Assembly (NCBI GenBank): GCA_036873755.1 | Contig: JAVTVY010018682.1 | Coordinates: 1-64,000 of the forward strand | Direction of reading: 5' to 3' | DNA from: Hanleya hanleyi | Taxonomy: Eukaryota > Mollusca > Polyplacophora > Lepidopleurida > Hanleyidae | DNA length: 64,000 nucleotides | In this document: positions 9,278 through 20,830 of the stretch, in pieces | Layout: every line of letters begins with the position of its first letter | Position numbering within the stretch: position 1 is the stretch's first letter | Made by a program: the position numbers and the translations under genes | Notes under the pieces: generated by a model | What the model saw: only the letters and a program-made list of their open reading frames with translations | The model's database searches: none | Told to the model about the DNA's origin: nothing

Positions 9278-9935
9278 ATATGCGAAGTCGCGAAGGCAGG
9301 ATGCGAAGTGGCGAAGCCAGGATGCGAAGAACGAAGGCAGGATGCGAAACGCGAAGTCAGGATGCGAAGTGCGAAGTGCGAAGCCACGATGCGAAGCGCG
9401 AAGTCAGGATGCGAAGTCAGGATGCGGAGCGCGAAGTCAGGATGCGAAGACGCGAAGGCAGGATGCGAAGTCGCGAGGCCAGGATGCGAAGCGCGAAGTC
9501 AGGATGCGAAATCAAAACATGCAGCGCAAAGTCAGGATGCGAAATCAAAACAATGCGAAGCGCCAAGCCAGGATGCGAAGTGGCGAAGCCAGGATGCGAA
9601 GTGGCGAAGCCAGGATGCGAAGCGCGAAGTGAGGATGCGAAATCAAAACAATACAATGCAAAGTCTGGAAGCGGAGCGTGAAGTCAGGATGCGAAGTCAG
9701 GATGCGAAGCGCGAAGTCAGGATGCGAAGCGCGAAGTCAGGATGCGAAGTCAGGATGCGAAGCGCGAAGTCAGGATGCGAAATCAAAACAATGCGGAGCG
9801 CGAAGTCAGGATGCGAAATCAAAACAATGCGGAGCGCGAAGTCAGGATGCGAAATCAAAACAATGCGGAGCGCGAGGTCAGGATGCGAAATCAAAACAAT
9901 GCGAAGCGCGAAGTCAGGATGCGAAATCAAAACAT
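9278..9935. repeat. Satellite of 20- and 36-bp units
   Basis: Tandem array of 'gcgaagtcaggatgcgaa'-type 20-bp units, changing downstream to a 36-bp unit that adds 'atcaaaacaatgcgg'. The degenerate left part (9278-9660) grades into the regular right part. ORFs in every frame read arginine/serine/glutamate repeats and are artefacts. The right part belongs to the left arm of a large inverted repeat. Confidence 0.85.
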
Positions 9936-10323
9936 CAGCATTGCGCATGATCCTATCAAAACGAGGCCGGTTTGTAGCCCTGATTCCTAATATGCATTGT
10001 TGTGGCAATTGAAGATTATTGCTGGTTGTTGTTATCACAGCAACGGAGGAAGTAAAATTATTCTGATGTGTACCTTTGCTTTGCATTACTGATGTTTTAT
10101 AGAAATTCACAAATGGTATTTTGAATATTTTCAGATCTGGCGTTTCGGGAATGATTAAACCCCACCCGAATAAATGATAATTAATACTGACGCGCTCAAA
10201 GATTTCGTAAGACTCTAAGTTAGCCTGGTGACTGTTCAGGTTGACATTTTTATTCCAATCTTGCAAAATTTCCAGTTAGCCTGGTGTGTGAATGGGATAA
10301 TTGAGAATTATTGCTTACCAGAT
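9690..10323 (+). repeat. Left arm of large inverted repeat
   Basis: From the satellite inward, this arm pairs with the reverse complement of about 12066-12700. Shared landmarks are 'aacgaggccggttt', 'ggaggaagtaaaattattct', 'cagatctggcgtttcgggaa' and 'gccaggctaact'-type segments in matching order. Similarity is high but gapped, so the arms are old. Either two copies of one element inserted in opposite orientation, or this is a foldback element. Confidence 0.8.
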
Positions 10324-12065
10324 AAATTGGTCTTCATATATACATGTAGTGTATATAGTGTAATTTTCCATGCTTGACAAACACGGGCTCTCGCTTTGAA
10401 ATATGGCCATGTATGAGTATTATAGTAAGCTATATGATAATTTAGTGATTCTAAAAAAAAAAATAGAAATTTTAAAATTGAACAAAATTAAAATTTTAAA
10501 ATTAAAAAAGCAATTTAAATTAAAAATTTAAAAAAATATATCTCTGACACAACAGTGCTACTTAGCCCTGTGTCCGAAACGATCCGGGCCAATTCTAAGA
10601 TGGTGGTTTGTGCAAATTTAGGATTGATGATGTAAAATGTGAAATCAAGGATCAATATTTCCATACATCCTTATTATGTGCTAATAAATATATACACACG
10701 GAAACAGATAGACTATTAACAAGCAGTAAGATAATTAGCTGTTAGTTTGGGGCTATTGTCTAAAACTCGTATGCTCGTCACTCCATGCCAAAAGTCTACG
10801 TTCAGGGCAATATCGTAATTCGCGAACATTAGGCTGCTTAAAAAAATTTCCTGTTTAGCATCACCGCCGCCCCGAAATATTCGGCCGCCCCAAATTTTTT
10901 ATTTTTATTCTTTTTTTCCTCCTCATCTTTGGAATCGAGGCTCCGAGACCGAAGTCAAGCGACTTAGAAGTAGATATTAATGAAACTAGATCCAGATACA
11001 AGCCAAACGATTTTCTGTTCAATAAACTAGTTACATCATTCATCCGACGATGCATATAGTTTGGAGTCCAAAGTCGAGATTGTCAAGGCCGAGGCCGCCA
11101 AACATCGCCAATTTATTGTTTCTCTGTTTTCGTCAACCCTTTGGAATATAAGCATAAATAAAGAGATATTCTTGTCTATTCTATATGGTACAAATCGGCC
11201 GTGTTCTAATTCATTTCCAGAATTCCCCGTCAGTGTCCACCACAGAAACAGCCAAATCAAATAGTTCGATAAAACAGGCTTTGGGTGTGCATTTAAAACT
11301 TGCACAGTTATAAACCAGAATTGAAAATACACAAATTGATATATATTTGTTCAAATATTATTCGAAATTCAAAACCTTCTATCACTGAGTGATAATACCA
11401 CATGGTATCATAACGGTTCTCGGAAACGGTCTCAATCCCGCTAAAAACGCATATCGCTTTCGCAATGGTCCTTTTCAGGGCCACCCAAAATTTACCGTCA
11501 TCCCTCGAAGGTTTAGGTCTATCGGCTCTGCAAAATCATGATCATCGACATGGATCGCTCAGCCTCATTATGGAATCACAACATACCCTAATTAACAAAT
11601 TTAATAATAAGAGTTTGACAAACATTTACGTGGAGGGTGTTCGTAGGCTATATCATGTTATTTAGTCCAAGTGTCATTTTCCGCCGCCAAACTGTCACAC
11701 TAAAATACCACGTGGGAGATAGCCGGTTGCCATGGGAATTGACCCATTTATGTTTGAATCAGAGTAACCGGGTTCCCGTTTTCAAAATATATTATTGCTG
11801 GTTGTGAGTTCCCACAAATATAGTGAAGACAGGAAATCATCCCTTGATAGAATAACAAAAATTCACAAAAACGAGGCAATGTTTTGGGATTTTATTTTTA
11901 ACATCATTTTTAACATCATGCTAAACAGGAAATTAATTTTAACCAGCCTTGGGATGATCTGTTCAACCTGAAACGTACGAGACTAAGTCCTGCGAGAGTG
12001 TTAGCACTTCGTTGGTTAGCATAATGTTATTAATACTGCCACTTTGATCTGCTTAGCAATTCATC
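10324..12065. other. Spacer of inverted repeat
   Basis: This 1.7-kb stretch separates the two arms. It contains AT-rich low-complexity sequence (10450-10540) and a possible small TIR element (10842-11940). No protein-coding gene was recognised. Confidence 0.5.
10842..11940. mobile_element. Possible 1.1-kb TIR element
   Basis: The ends carry matching 'aatttcctgtttagcat' in inverted orientation (about 10845-10862 and 11920-11937), with TTAA near each outer boundary (about 10839-10842 and 11938-11942). No transposase is visible. The short TIR and approximate boundaries make this tentative. Confidence 0.35.
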
Positions 12066-12700
12066 TGGTAAGCAATAATTCTCAATTGCTTTTAGATGGT
12101 CTGGCCCATTCACACACCAGGCTAACTGGAAATTTTGTAAGATTGGAATAAAAATGTCAACCTGAACAGTCACCAGGCTAATTAGAGTCTTACGAAAGCT
12201 TTGAACCCTTCAGTATTAATTATCAATTATTCGGGTCGGTTTTAATCATTCCCGAAACGCCAGATCTGAAAATATTCAAATTACCATTTGTGAACATCAG
12301 TAATGCAAAGCAAAAGGTACAAATAAGAATAATTTTACTTCCTCCGTTGCTGTGACAATAACAACCAGCAATAATCTTCAGTTACCTCTGCAATGCATAT
12401 TAGGAATCAGGGTTACAAACCGGCCTCGTTTTGACAGAATCATGGCCAATGCTGATGTTTTGATTTCGCATCCTGACTTCGCGCTTCGCATTGTTTTGAT
12501 TTCGCATCCTGACCTCGCGCTCCGCATTGTTTTGATTTCGCATCCTGACTTCGCGCTCCGTATTGTTTTGATTTCGCATCCTGATCTCGCGCTTCGCATT
12601 GTTTTGATTTCGCATCCTGACTTCGCGCTCCGCATTGTTTTGATTTCGCATCCTGACTTCGCGCTTCACATCCTGACTTCGCATCCTGACTTCGCGCTTC
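12066..12700 (-). repeat. Right arm of large inverted repeat
   Basis: Reverse-complement partner of 9690-10323. Its outer end (12458-12700) carries the same 36-bp satellite units ('ttgatttcgcatcctgac') in opposite orientation. ORFs rich in 'ALRIVLISHPDF' are translations of the satellite. Confidence 0.8.
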
Positions 12701-12790
12701 GCGCTTCTTACATGGAGTATGAATCAGATCCTCACACTGTTTTCTTGGAATCTAATTTATACCAGAACGCGAGATATGTATACATCAAAA

Positions 12791-13051
12791 GCAGGACCTT
12801 CGGGAATATTACTATCCAACTTATACGGCATATGCAGGACCTTCGGGTATATTACTGTCGAACTTACACATCATATGCAGAACCTTTGGGAATATTACTA
12901 TCTAACTTATACGTCATATGCAGGACCTTCGGGAATAGTACTATCGAACTTATACGTCATATGCAGGATCTTCTATAGAACTTATACGGAATATTACTAT
13001 CCAAATTATACGTCATATGCAGGACCTTCGAGAATATTACTATCGAACTTA
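12791..13051. repeat. 43-bp tandem repeat
   Basis: About six units of 'gcaggaccttcgggaatatt' plus 'actatccaacttatacgtcatat', 43 bp each, with one disordered unit near 12963-13017. It abuts the right arm of the inverted repeat on one side and a LINE 3' fragment on the other. Confidence 0.8.
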
Positions 13052-13099
13052 TGATTGTCTCTTAACGATCCAGATATAGGCCTGGATATGATGTTCCAT

Positions 13100-13645
13100 C
13101 TATTGTATCGGTGGTTTGCTTGCTGTTCCAATCTTTATGGGATGCTGTGGATAATACCATACTTCATGAGTTTCAAAAAACTGTATGATATATTCATCTG
13201 AGTAACCAGAAACTTTTCGATCAAGCCATGATCAGGCGATGTAGAATCGGCCATACACGATTAACTCACTGAAATTTACTAAAAAAGGAACCAACCCCAA
13301 GGTGTATACCAAGCCACGAAGATCTCACAGTGAAACATATTCTGATCGACTATAGATTTTAAGATTGTAAGAAGTAGATATTCTTTTCATCAAGCAGCTA
13401 GTTTAGGAGATCATTTTAGTCGGGTAAAAGAAGACTGTATTTTAGGTTATTTGAGAGAAATCGGTATACTGCAACAGTTTTAATGTATGTACATGTTTTC
13501 GGTGTGTTGTGTTGATTACTTTTGGATTGCTAGGTTGTTAACTTGTTTTTGTTAGAATACTTAGAATTTTGTTTGATCGTCGCTGTATAGCTGAAATATT
13601 GCTGAACGCGACGTTAAACCTTAATTCGCTCTCTCCCCGTCAAAA
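13100..13645 (+). mobile_element. LINE 3' fragment
   Basis: Matches the 3' part of the LINE copies at 45440-46488 and 55562-57560: 'ccaatctttatgggatgctg', 'cacgaagatctcacagtgaa' and the tail 'gctgaacgcgacgttaaacc' followed by a ctctctc run. Only the end of the RNase H reading frame and the 3' UTR are present, so it is 5'-truncated and dead. Confidence 0.75.
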
Positions 13646-13654
13646 ACAGAGAAG

Positions 13655-13800
13655 GAAGCTATAAGATAAGATAAGATAAGATAAGATAGTTTATTTAACG
13701 TCGGTTTACAAAATCAGGAACATTAGCTCACACAGGAGCTATTAGGAACATTAGCTCACACAGGAGCTATTATCACCAAAAAAACCTATATAGTACTTTA
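13655..13800 (-). mobile_element. Retroelement tail with AAGAT microsatellite
   Basis: A (taaga)n run (13661-13688) precedes 'tagtttatttaacgtcggtt' and a duplicated segment 'aacattagctcacacaggag' (copies near 13719 and 13747). On the minus strand this reads as a 3' end with 'aaccgacgttaaataaact' plus a (tctta)n tail, typical of SINE or LINE 3' ends. The family was not identified. Confidence 0.5.
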
Positions 13801-14573
13801 CATTACTTCATATCTTCCCATGCAGAGATTAACCATACTAAACCATATTAATAGTGAAATAAGAAGCATAGAGATGCTTATGTTTTCGTAATTGCTTGAA
13901 AGTACTATTTTTCGAAATAGTGATATATTCTGTAATTTGACAACTCAACGCGGGTTAGCAGGCTTATAGAGGTAAGCTTACTAAACTGGATAAATCGTAT
14001 TCAGTTGCATATTATCTTCATCTTTGATGTGTGGTTCTGGTAGGATAGTTGTCCAATGTTTATTTGCCAATATATTTCCCCGTTATAGCAAAATACAGCA
14101 AACACCTCATTATAGGACAGAAGCGAATGCTCGAGTGCGAGCTAGAGCTTTTACAAGCAATCCTGGGGCTGGTCAGTTCTGTGTAAGACCTGCACATGTC
14201 TGCTCAGAAAGGCTCCTGAGAAATTCTGAACATCTGCTGGTCATGCTATAGTAGTATACAAAGGGCATATAGACTCACATTGACCTGGCGTAAGAATCTG
14301 GCGTCGAGGTCAAGTGCATTATAGTACGGGCGAAAACCGGCAAAAGAGTGCGCCGTCTCAAAAAGGACGCCGTCTCATGTGGAGGTCATGTGAAGGTCAC
14401 ATGGTGGGCAAGGGCATGTATTCCTCCGCGGTGATGCGGTCTGGTGGTGATGCGGTGGCGGGAAAGGATTCCGCGGAGAAAAAGTAGTCCCCAGACTTCA
14501 AATACGCTGCATGGTCCGATTGGGTCGAGTGAGGTATCAAAGTGAAACATTCGTGAAGGGGCATCCAGTCATG

Positions 14574-14957
14574 GGTGGGTGTATGTAAAATTAGGATTTT
14601 TTCCCGAAAATATAAAAAGCGGAACACGGACTTTACCCCTAAAATAGGGAAAACCCCTATCAACTCTAGCCAAAAGGGCTAATATCTGTCCCCGGGCTTA
14701 TTGGGACCTGTCTATCAAAGTCAATGCGGTGGGTGCATGTAAAATTAGGATTTTTTCCCGAAACTATAAAAAGCGGAACACGGACTTTACCCCTAAAATA
14801 GGGGAAACCCCTATCAACACTAGCCAAAAGGGCTAATATCGGTTCCCGGGCTTACCGGGGCCCGCCTATCAAGTCAATGGGGTGGGTGCATGTAAAATTA
14901 GGATTTTTTTCCGAAACTATAAAAAGCGGAACACGGATTTTACCCCTAAAATAGGGG
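14574..14957. repeat. 153-bp tandem repeat, 2.5 copies
   Basis: Units start at 14574, 14728 and 14881, each beginning 'ggtgggtg' and including 'aaaaagcggaacacgga' and 'ctagccaaaagggctaatat' (partial in the third). The first two differ at only a few positions. The element after 'aaaataggg' in the third unit is lost at 14957. Confidence 0.8.
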
Positions 14958-15059
14958 TCTGAATTATACAATATACAGGCCTGTATGGGGTATGAGGATG
15001 GTCATTTTTGAACATGATAGGACATGTACTGACCTGTCTGTGGGGGTTTTCCCGCCAGA

Positions 15060-15300
15060 ATTTCGCTGAGATCTGCTTGGACTAGGGGTTGTCACGTGCC
15101 GAACACCTGGCTCCCCGAATTGCAACATTGTTGCACGTTCGCTACAATGTTCCGGCATCGTGAACACCTGGTCTGGTGCCTACGTGTCTGCGTGAGTGAG
15201 TTGCGGCGAACGTGAGCACCTGGTCTGGCGTCTGCGTGAGTGAGCTCACGTGCCGAACACCTGGCTCTCCGAGACCAAGACATGTCCAGACTTGTTCTGG
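15060..15300. repeat. Degenerate repeat with E-boxes
   Basis: Three imperfect copies of a segment including 'gtgaacacctggtctgg' or 'ccgaacacctggctc', two of them next to CACGTG (15092-15097 and 15247-15252), with 'gtctgcgtgagtgag' twice. It links the 153-bp array to the NRF1-type satellite. No gene. Confidence 0.5.
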
Positions 15301-15359
15301 GTTGTACAGTTCTGCCATGCAGAGGACGGGTACTAGGAATGCATATTAAATCTATAGAC

Positions 15360-16800
15360 AAAGTGTATGGAAATAGACGTTTTGGGGTCTAGGTAGGCCA
15401 CTAGTGGGTCGATGGAGTCGTGTGAGGTATCAATGTGAAGCATTCGTGAAGGCGCATCCGACGGGCTGTGGGGTTGAAATATCGTCATTCTGCGCATGCT
15501 CGGTAGACAAATGGTATGGAAATAGCCGTTTTGGGGTCTAGGTGGGCCAACAATGGTCCGATGGGGTTGAGTGAGGTATCAATGTGAAGCATATCTGAGG
15601 GGGCATCCGATGGGTGGGTGTGGGGTTGAAATATCGTCATTCTGCGCATGCGCGGTAGACCAAGGGTATGGAAATAGACGTTTTGGGGTCTAGGGGGTCC
15701 CTAATGGTCTGATGGGGTCGAGGGAGGTATCAATGTGAAGCATTCGTGAAGGAGCATCCGACTGGGTGGATGTGACGTAAAACTGACGTCATTCTACGCA
15801 TGCGCAGTATACCAAGTATATGGAAATAGACATTTTGACGCCGACATGGGTCACTATTGGTCCGATGGAATCGTATGAGGTCTTATTTTGAAGCTCGCGT
15901 GAGGGAGCATCCACCTGGACTAGTGTATCGTTCGTTGTCAACATTCTGCGCATGCGCAGACAGGGAATTTTGGGAAATGGGTACGGAAATAGACGTTTTG
16001 GGGTCTAGGTGGGCCACTAGTGGGCCGATTGAATCGAATGAGGTATCAATGTGAAGCATTCGTGAGGGAGCATCCACCTGGACTAGTGTGTCGTTCTTTG
16101 TCAACATTCTGCGCATGCGCAGACAGGGAATTGTGGGAAAAAGGTATGGACATAGACGTTTTGGGGTCTAGGTGAGCCCCAAATGGGCAGATGGTGTCGT
16201 ATGAGGTATCAATGTGAAGCATATGTGAGGGAGCAACCGCCTGGAGTAGTGTGTCGTCCGTTTTCGATATTCTGCGCATGCGCAGACAGGGAATTGTGGG
16301 GAAAGGGTGTGAAAATAGACGTTTTGGGGTCTAGGTGGGCCACTAATGGTCCGATGGAGTCGAGTGAGGTATCAATGTAAAGCATATGTGAGGGGGCATC
16401 CGACTGGGTGGATGTGGGGTAGGAATATCGTCATTCTGCGCATGGGCAATAGACAAAGGGTATGGAAATAGACGTTTTGGGATCTAGGTGAGCCACTAAT
16501 GAGCCGATGGAGTTGTATGAGGTATCAATGTGAAGCATATGTGAGGGGGCATCCGGCTGGAGTAGTGTTTCGTCCGTTTTTTTGCGCATGCGCAGTCTGG
16601 CCGTAGTATAGAAAGCAGGCATTTTGGGGGTATGTGGGGTGTGCTTGGGGTAGAGATGGACCGCTATAGGTCCGAATGGGTCGTGCAAGGTGTCAAAGTG
16701 AAGCTTGTTTGGGGTAGAGTCAGAATGGCGTGTTTTTAAGTGCAAGTCGCGTTAATCTGCGCATGCGCAGTTGGCTGTAGTGAATAAAGTGGTCATTTTG
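15360..16800. repeat. 150-165-bp satellite with NRF1-type palindromes
   Basis: About nine units, each containing 'tatggaaatagacgttttgg', 'gaggtatcaatgtgaagcat', a 'gagggagcatcc' block and one copy of TGCGCATGCGCA or a close variant. The palindrome begins at 15491, 15643, 15795, 15947, 16110, 16273, 16437, 16583 and 16758; five of the nine are perfect. TGCGCATGCGCA matches the recognition sequence of nuclear respiratory factor 1. The small ORFs here are translations of the repeat. Confidence 0.85.
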
Positions 16801-17560
16801 GGGCAGTACAGGAAGGTATTTGGGGTAGAGATGGACCATCCTTGGTCCGAATGCGTCCTGGGAGGTGTCATTTTATAGCTCTCGGGATGTAGACCCCGAT
16901 TTGGGGGCTGTCCACAGCATCTGTGACGTCATCGGTGACATCATCAGTACGAGTAGTAGCGAAAGTGGGCATTTTGGGGCAGCGAAGGAAGGTATTTGTT
17001 GAGGTATTCGAGCGCTTCAACATGATACCCCATTATGTCCATTGGGACCACGGATAGCTCTCCCAAACCCCAAATGCCCCCCAGCGCACTTCCAAATCTG
17101 TCGGGCTACTACTCACCTGTCCATGCGCAGAATGACATGACTTCCAATAAAAAACATCCAGTCTGACTCCACGAGAGCTTCAAACGACACCCACACGACC
17201 CATTTGGACCACTGCTGACTCACCTAGATACCATAATGTCCACCCAGGCCTTCCTGACGAGTGCGTATGCGCATGATATAAAAACCTACCAGCGGAAGTC
17301 AACCCTCGGTCCTGAGACCCTTCCCATCCTACTCTCCAACCTTACAATTCACTCTAACAAAATTTTTACCATTCCTAGCCCAAAACTCCCATTTCAAATG
17401 CCTATTTTCTACACTTCTCCGTCTCCGCATGCGCAGAACGACGTGACTTCCAATAAAAAGTGTGATTCACGACAGCTTCAAAATGAGACTCCATACGGCT
17501 CATTTAGAGCAGGGATGGCTGAACTAATCCTGTTCAGTGCGCATGCATAGAACTCTATAA
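16800..17560. repeat. Degenerate continuation of the NRF1-type satellite
   Basis: Further 'gcgcatgcgc'-like cores (about 17131, 17263, 17428 and 17538) and 'ggtatttggggtagagatgg' blocks continue beyond the clear array, partly in inverted orientation, with loss of periodicity. No gene is visible. Confidence 0.5.
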
Positions 17561-17840
17561 CGAATATTATGGATTAAGAATACTGATCAGCGATTAAGAA
17601 TACTGATCAGCGATACGGATTTGATATTTTTGGAACATCATGATGTCTTGCCGGCATCATTGAAAACTGTTGACCGCTTCTCTCTTGCAGGAAACAAGCC
17701 TATGTTTATGTATACTATGATTGTCTTTTTGAATTTGGTGCTAATACTGTTATATGGAAATGGAATAGGTCTTTGGATTATGGACGCGGATATTCTCTAA
17801 TGGACGACGGCTGGATTATGAATGACGGACTAGACGCTTG
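17560..17840 (+). repeat. Dispersed repeat R1, near full copy
   Basis: Best + strand copy of R1. In order it has 'attaagaatactgatcagcg' (partly duplicated), 'tttttggaacatcatgatgt', 'ctgttgaccgcttctctctt', 'gaatttggtgctaatactgt', 'ctttggattatggacgcgga' and 'ggacgacggctggattatga'. The same order, inverted, appears at 36832-37105. No coding capacity is visible; it may be a non-autonomous element. Confidence 0.75.
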
Positions 17841-18403
17841 TAATTATCACTTTTCAGCGAAAAACATGCCCACGTCCTCCCAGACCCCTTCCATCGGACG
17901 CTACAGCGTGAGACGGAACGAACAAAGACACATTATAGTTTGTTCCACGAGAAACACTTCTATGGGATTTAGCAAGATTGTCCGAGGTTTGCATACACCC
18001 GCGGTCACACAGTGCACCTGTTACGTCATACGAACTTCTGGGGTTTCCTCACTTGTCATTATAGTGCATATAGTGTCGGAGATCAGATAAAACAATGGTG
18101 AATAGGCTTTCACCCCTCTGGTTCACGGTATAGGAAGTGTGGAGGAAAGTGGATTCCTCACTTGCCATTAGTGTTGGGGGCCAGGCCTTCCTTGCTCAAA
18201 TATTATGTGGCTGCGAAGGCTGATGTACCAGCCATCGGTGCCAACACTGCAGGTTCGAACACCATTCTAAATACCCTGTAATCATCTTCATGATTAATAA
18301 TTAATGATTAAAGGCAAAAGAAGGAGGCCTACCTGCAGATGTCTGTTGAATAATTAAATTGTTTCCTCTCTTTTCTAAAAGAAACTCTTTCGTGCATTAC
18401 ATG
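17841..18403. other. No feature recognised
   Basis: Sequence between the R1 copy and the Gypsy-related element. Only short chance ORFs are present. Confidence 0.4.
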
Positions 18404-19164
18404 TGTTACGTCATAAACGATAATAGAAAAACGCAACAGAAAACTTTTGTGGAGTCCAGGATTAACAATCAAATATTTATTTACAATACTAAAATCATAT
18501 ACAAATTAAGTAAGGTCAATACAGCAAATAAATGTCAAATATAGTCTTACTGTTCAATACGAGTCTGTGCCGACGCGCAGAAATCGCGTTCCTGTATTTT
18601 GATAGTCCAACACCGCTCAGCCGTTTATGGTCCAATCTCCGTCAGTTCAAACACGTATATAACACAGCAGCCCAAAAGTCAATTCACAGAAATATACAAA
18701 CCTGCCGTTCGTAATTTCAGACAAAGGTAACACAGTATAATGCACCCACAGAAAAGCCGTTTGAATCTCCTCCCATCACCGAATGTCAGGCTATTTATAC
18801 TCTATCGGGCATTCGAGATTATTCTACCAAATCAAGAAGCTTCCACTGGTACAGCATTGACGTATGATCTAACCCAGATACAATCACAACAGCTTCTAGA
18901 AAGCTCGAAATGATTAACCCACAAAACAGTATGTAAACAAGCCTATGTGCAGATGGCGCTGTGACTCAATTGCTCCCGTCATACGGGTCTCTTCGTATAT
19001 CGTCCATCTGCAATGATCGTCGACATTTACTTGCGATAAATCGGTCACGACTTCGAGAAAATTCTATGAGTATAACCACATAACAGAACATAAACCAGTT
19101 TACGTCAGCTCTATTACTCTAGAACTATCTACAGTGTCTAATTTTATACTGCAATACCATGACA
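18404..19164 (+). repeat. LTR-like arm of Gypsy remnant (plus orientation)
   Basis: A 761-bp segment starting TGTTACGTC and ending TGACA (TG...CA ends). It is similar along its length to the reverse complement of 22707-23622: shared 'tttacaatactaaaatcata', 'caggaacgcgatttct'-type and 'atactgcaataccatgaca' segments in the same order. It flanks the Gypsy integrase remnant, so it is probably an LTR, but its orientation is opposite to its partner. Confidence 0.65.
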
Positions 19165-19869
19165 CATGTATTAAATGTAGAAGTTTATTATGGATTTTGG
19201 AGATGATAATTGTTTGAAATCGAGTAGAGACCTTGAACATTGCAGGACAAATTTCAATCTCCTGGTTTTGATTGCATGTACATTTCGCCTGAATGGCTGC
19301 AGGGAAAGTGTCTGTCCCACCGTCGTAGAAATGTAGAACCGAAGGAAAACTTCGCATGACTCCATGATCTTCCATTCATTGAGGTATTGATTAGCATGAG
19401 TGATCAGTGCGCGATAGGTAACGCATAAATGAAATAACGTACCGGTTCTGCTTTCAGGTTAAGTCAACTAGATACCCATTATCTTTTCACTGAGAGGTCC
19501 GCCATTGTGTTGCTACGCCACTCTAGATTTGGTCAAGTGCTCTCCTCAAACAGAGTTATATAGCGACAATCAAACATGCCCTAATAACTACACCCATGAC
19601 CACAGTATTCCCTACACCCATCTTCATTGCCCATCTATATCGCCCAAACGTTGGAGTTCTGACGTTCAGTGTTTTCTTCTTCAGGACTGTGGTGGCGAAA
19701 TTACTGAGCTAATGGGAATATCAGGTACAATTGGTGATCGCGTTATCGGAAAGGATTCCGTGACATGGATGTTATGTGGAACATCCGTGATTTTCGGATA
19801 AGTCGATAAGCTGGTCAATAAACTGGCCAAATAAGGTATCCGTCGACTTCAACCGGAGTTTCAGGACTG

Positions 19870-20830
19870 AGTTTCAACCTGACAAGACTGAGTTTCTTCA
19901 AAATTACACCTCTCGCCCAAGATGACTGTCGACGGTTTCGGTGATCTCTTTACAAAGACAACATCACACGCTTCAAGGTGTTTCATAGCATCAATATCTG
20001 GGGATGATTTTCTCAGTATTGTTTGGTCGGATGGTGTCAACTCGAGTTTCCCACCTTCTACCAAAGAACAGTTCTGCTGGTGTTGCTTTTGTACCACTAT
20101 ATGTGGTCAGAAAACGACAGTTTCTGTGACTGAATTCCAGGTTCCATGGTCATGGATTTCCTGGTGGTTTTGAAAGTTCGTAAAAATCGTTCTGTCTCAC
20201 CATTTGAACTAGGGTGGTAAGGGGATGATTTGATGTGAAGTTTTCAAATTCCATTGAAATGATTTGTGCAGAGACGATCTCATCCGGGATTCCATTTGTT
20301 GCGAATACTCCTCAAAGAACCTCAACGGTTTTAGAGCCGGTCGATGTTGACATTTGAATGACTTCAGGCCATTTGAATTCGGCATCCACGACTTTCAGGA
20401 ATATTTCTCCCATAAATGGCCCAGCAAATTCGACTATGGCCAAATCCATGGATTGGTTCTGTTTACAGGTTTAGCCTGTGTTTGCTTACTTTGGTTCACA
20501 ATCACGAACTGTTTATTCAATGTCGGTGTCAGGGTTTGGCCACCACACATACATACGAGAAATGCCCTACATTCGAGAATGTTGAGGCGGATCTGCTTCG
20601 GAACAACGACTCGGACACCCCAGATAAAACATCCTCCTTCACATGTAAGTTGACCTTCACGTCGATAATATGGTTGAAGTTCTTCTGGGATTTCTCGTTC
20701 ATCTGGCCAGCCACTGGTGATGAACTGTTGGACTCGAGACAGGACGATGTCGCTGACTCTCGCCTGACTCGCCTGTTTTGCTGATATGAACGTAGGTCAA
20801 ATGAAGTTAACGCAGCTTGGGAATGCGCAT
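19870..20830 (-). pseudogene. Ty3/Gypsy integrase remnant
   Basis: Minus-strand fragments in shifting frames spell a Gypsy integrase region in order. There is an upstream 'SGWPDEREIPEELQPYYRRE' and 'CFIWGVRVVVP' (about 20570-20780), then 'NPWIWP' and 'EFAGPFMGEIFLKVVDAEFK' (about 20350-20450, with the catalytic-core Asp context), 'KTVEVL', then 'HPSSNGETERFLRTFK' (about 20180-20220) and 'TKATPAELFFGRRWETRVDT' (about 20040-20100). Stops and frameshifts occur throughout, so it is non-functional. It lies between two LTR-like arms. Confidence 0.8.

Noticed and set aside
9280..10012. Long ORFs up to 234 aa through the satellite
   Set aside because: All frames are open because of the repeat; no start, promoter or domain.
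12352..12978. 208-aa ORF
   Set aside because: Runs through inverted satellite units and the 43-bp repeat; repeat translation only.
15092..16745. Several 60-100-aa ORFs in the satellite region
   Set aside because: Same peptide recurs with the satellite period; not genes.
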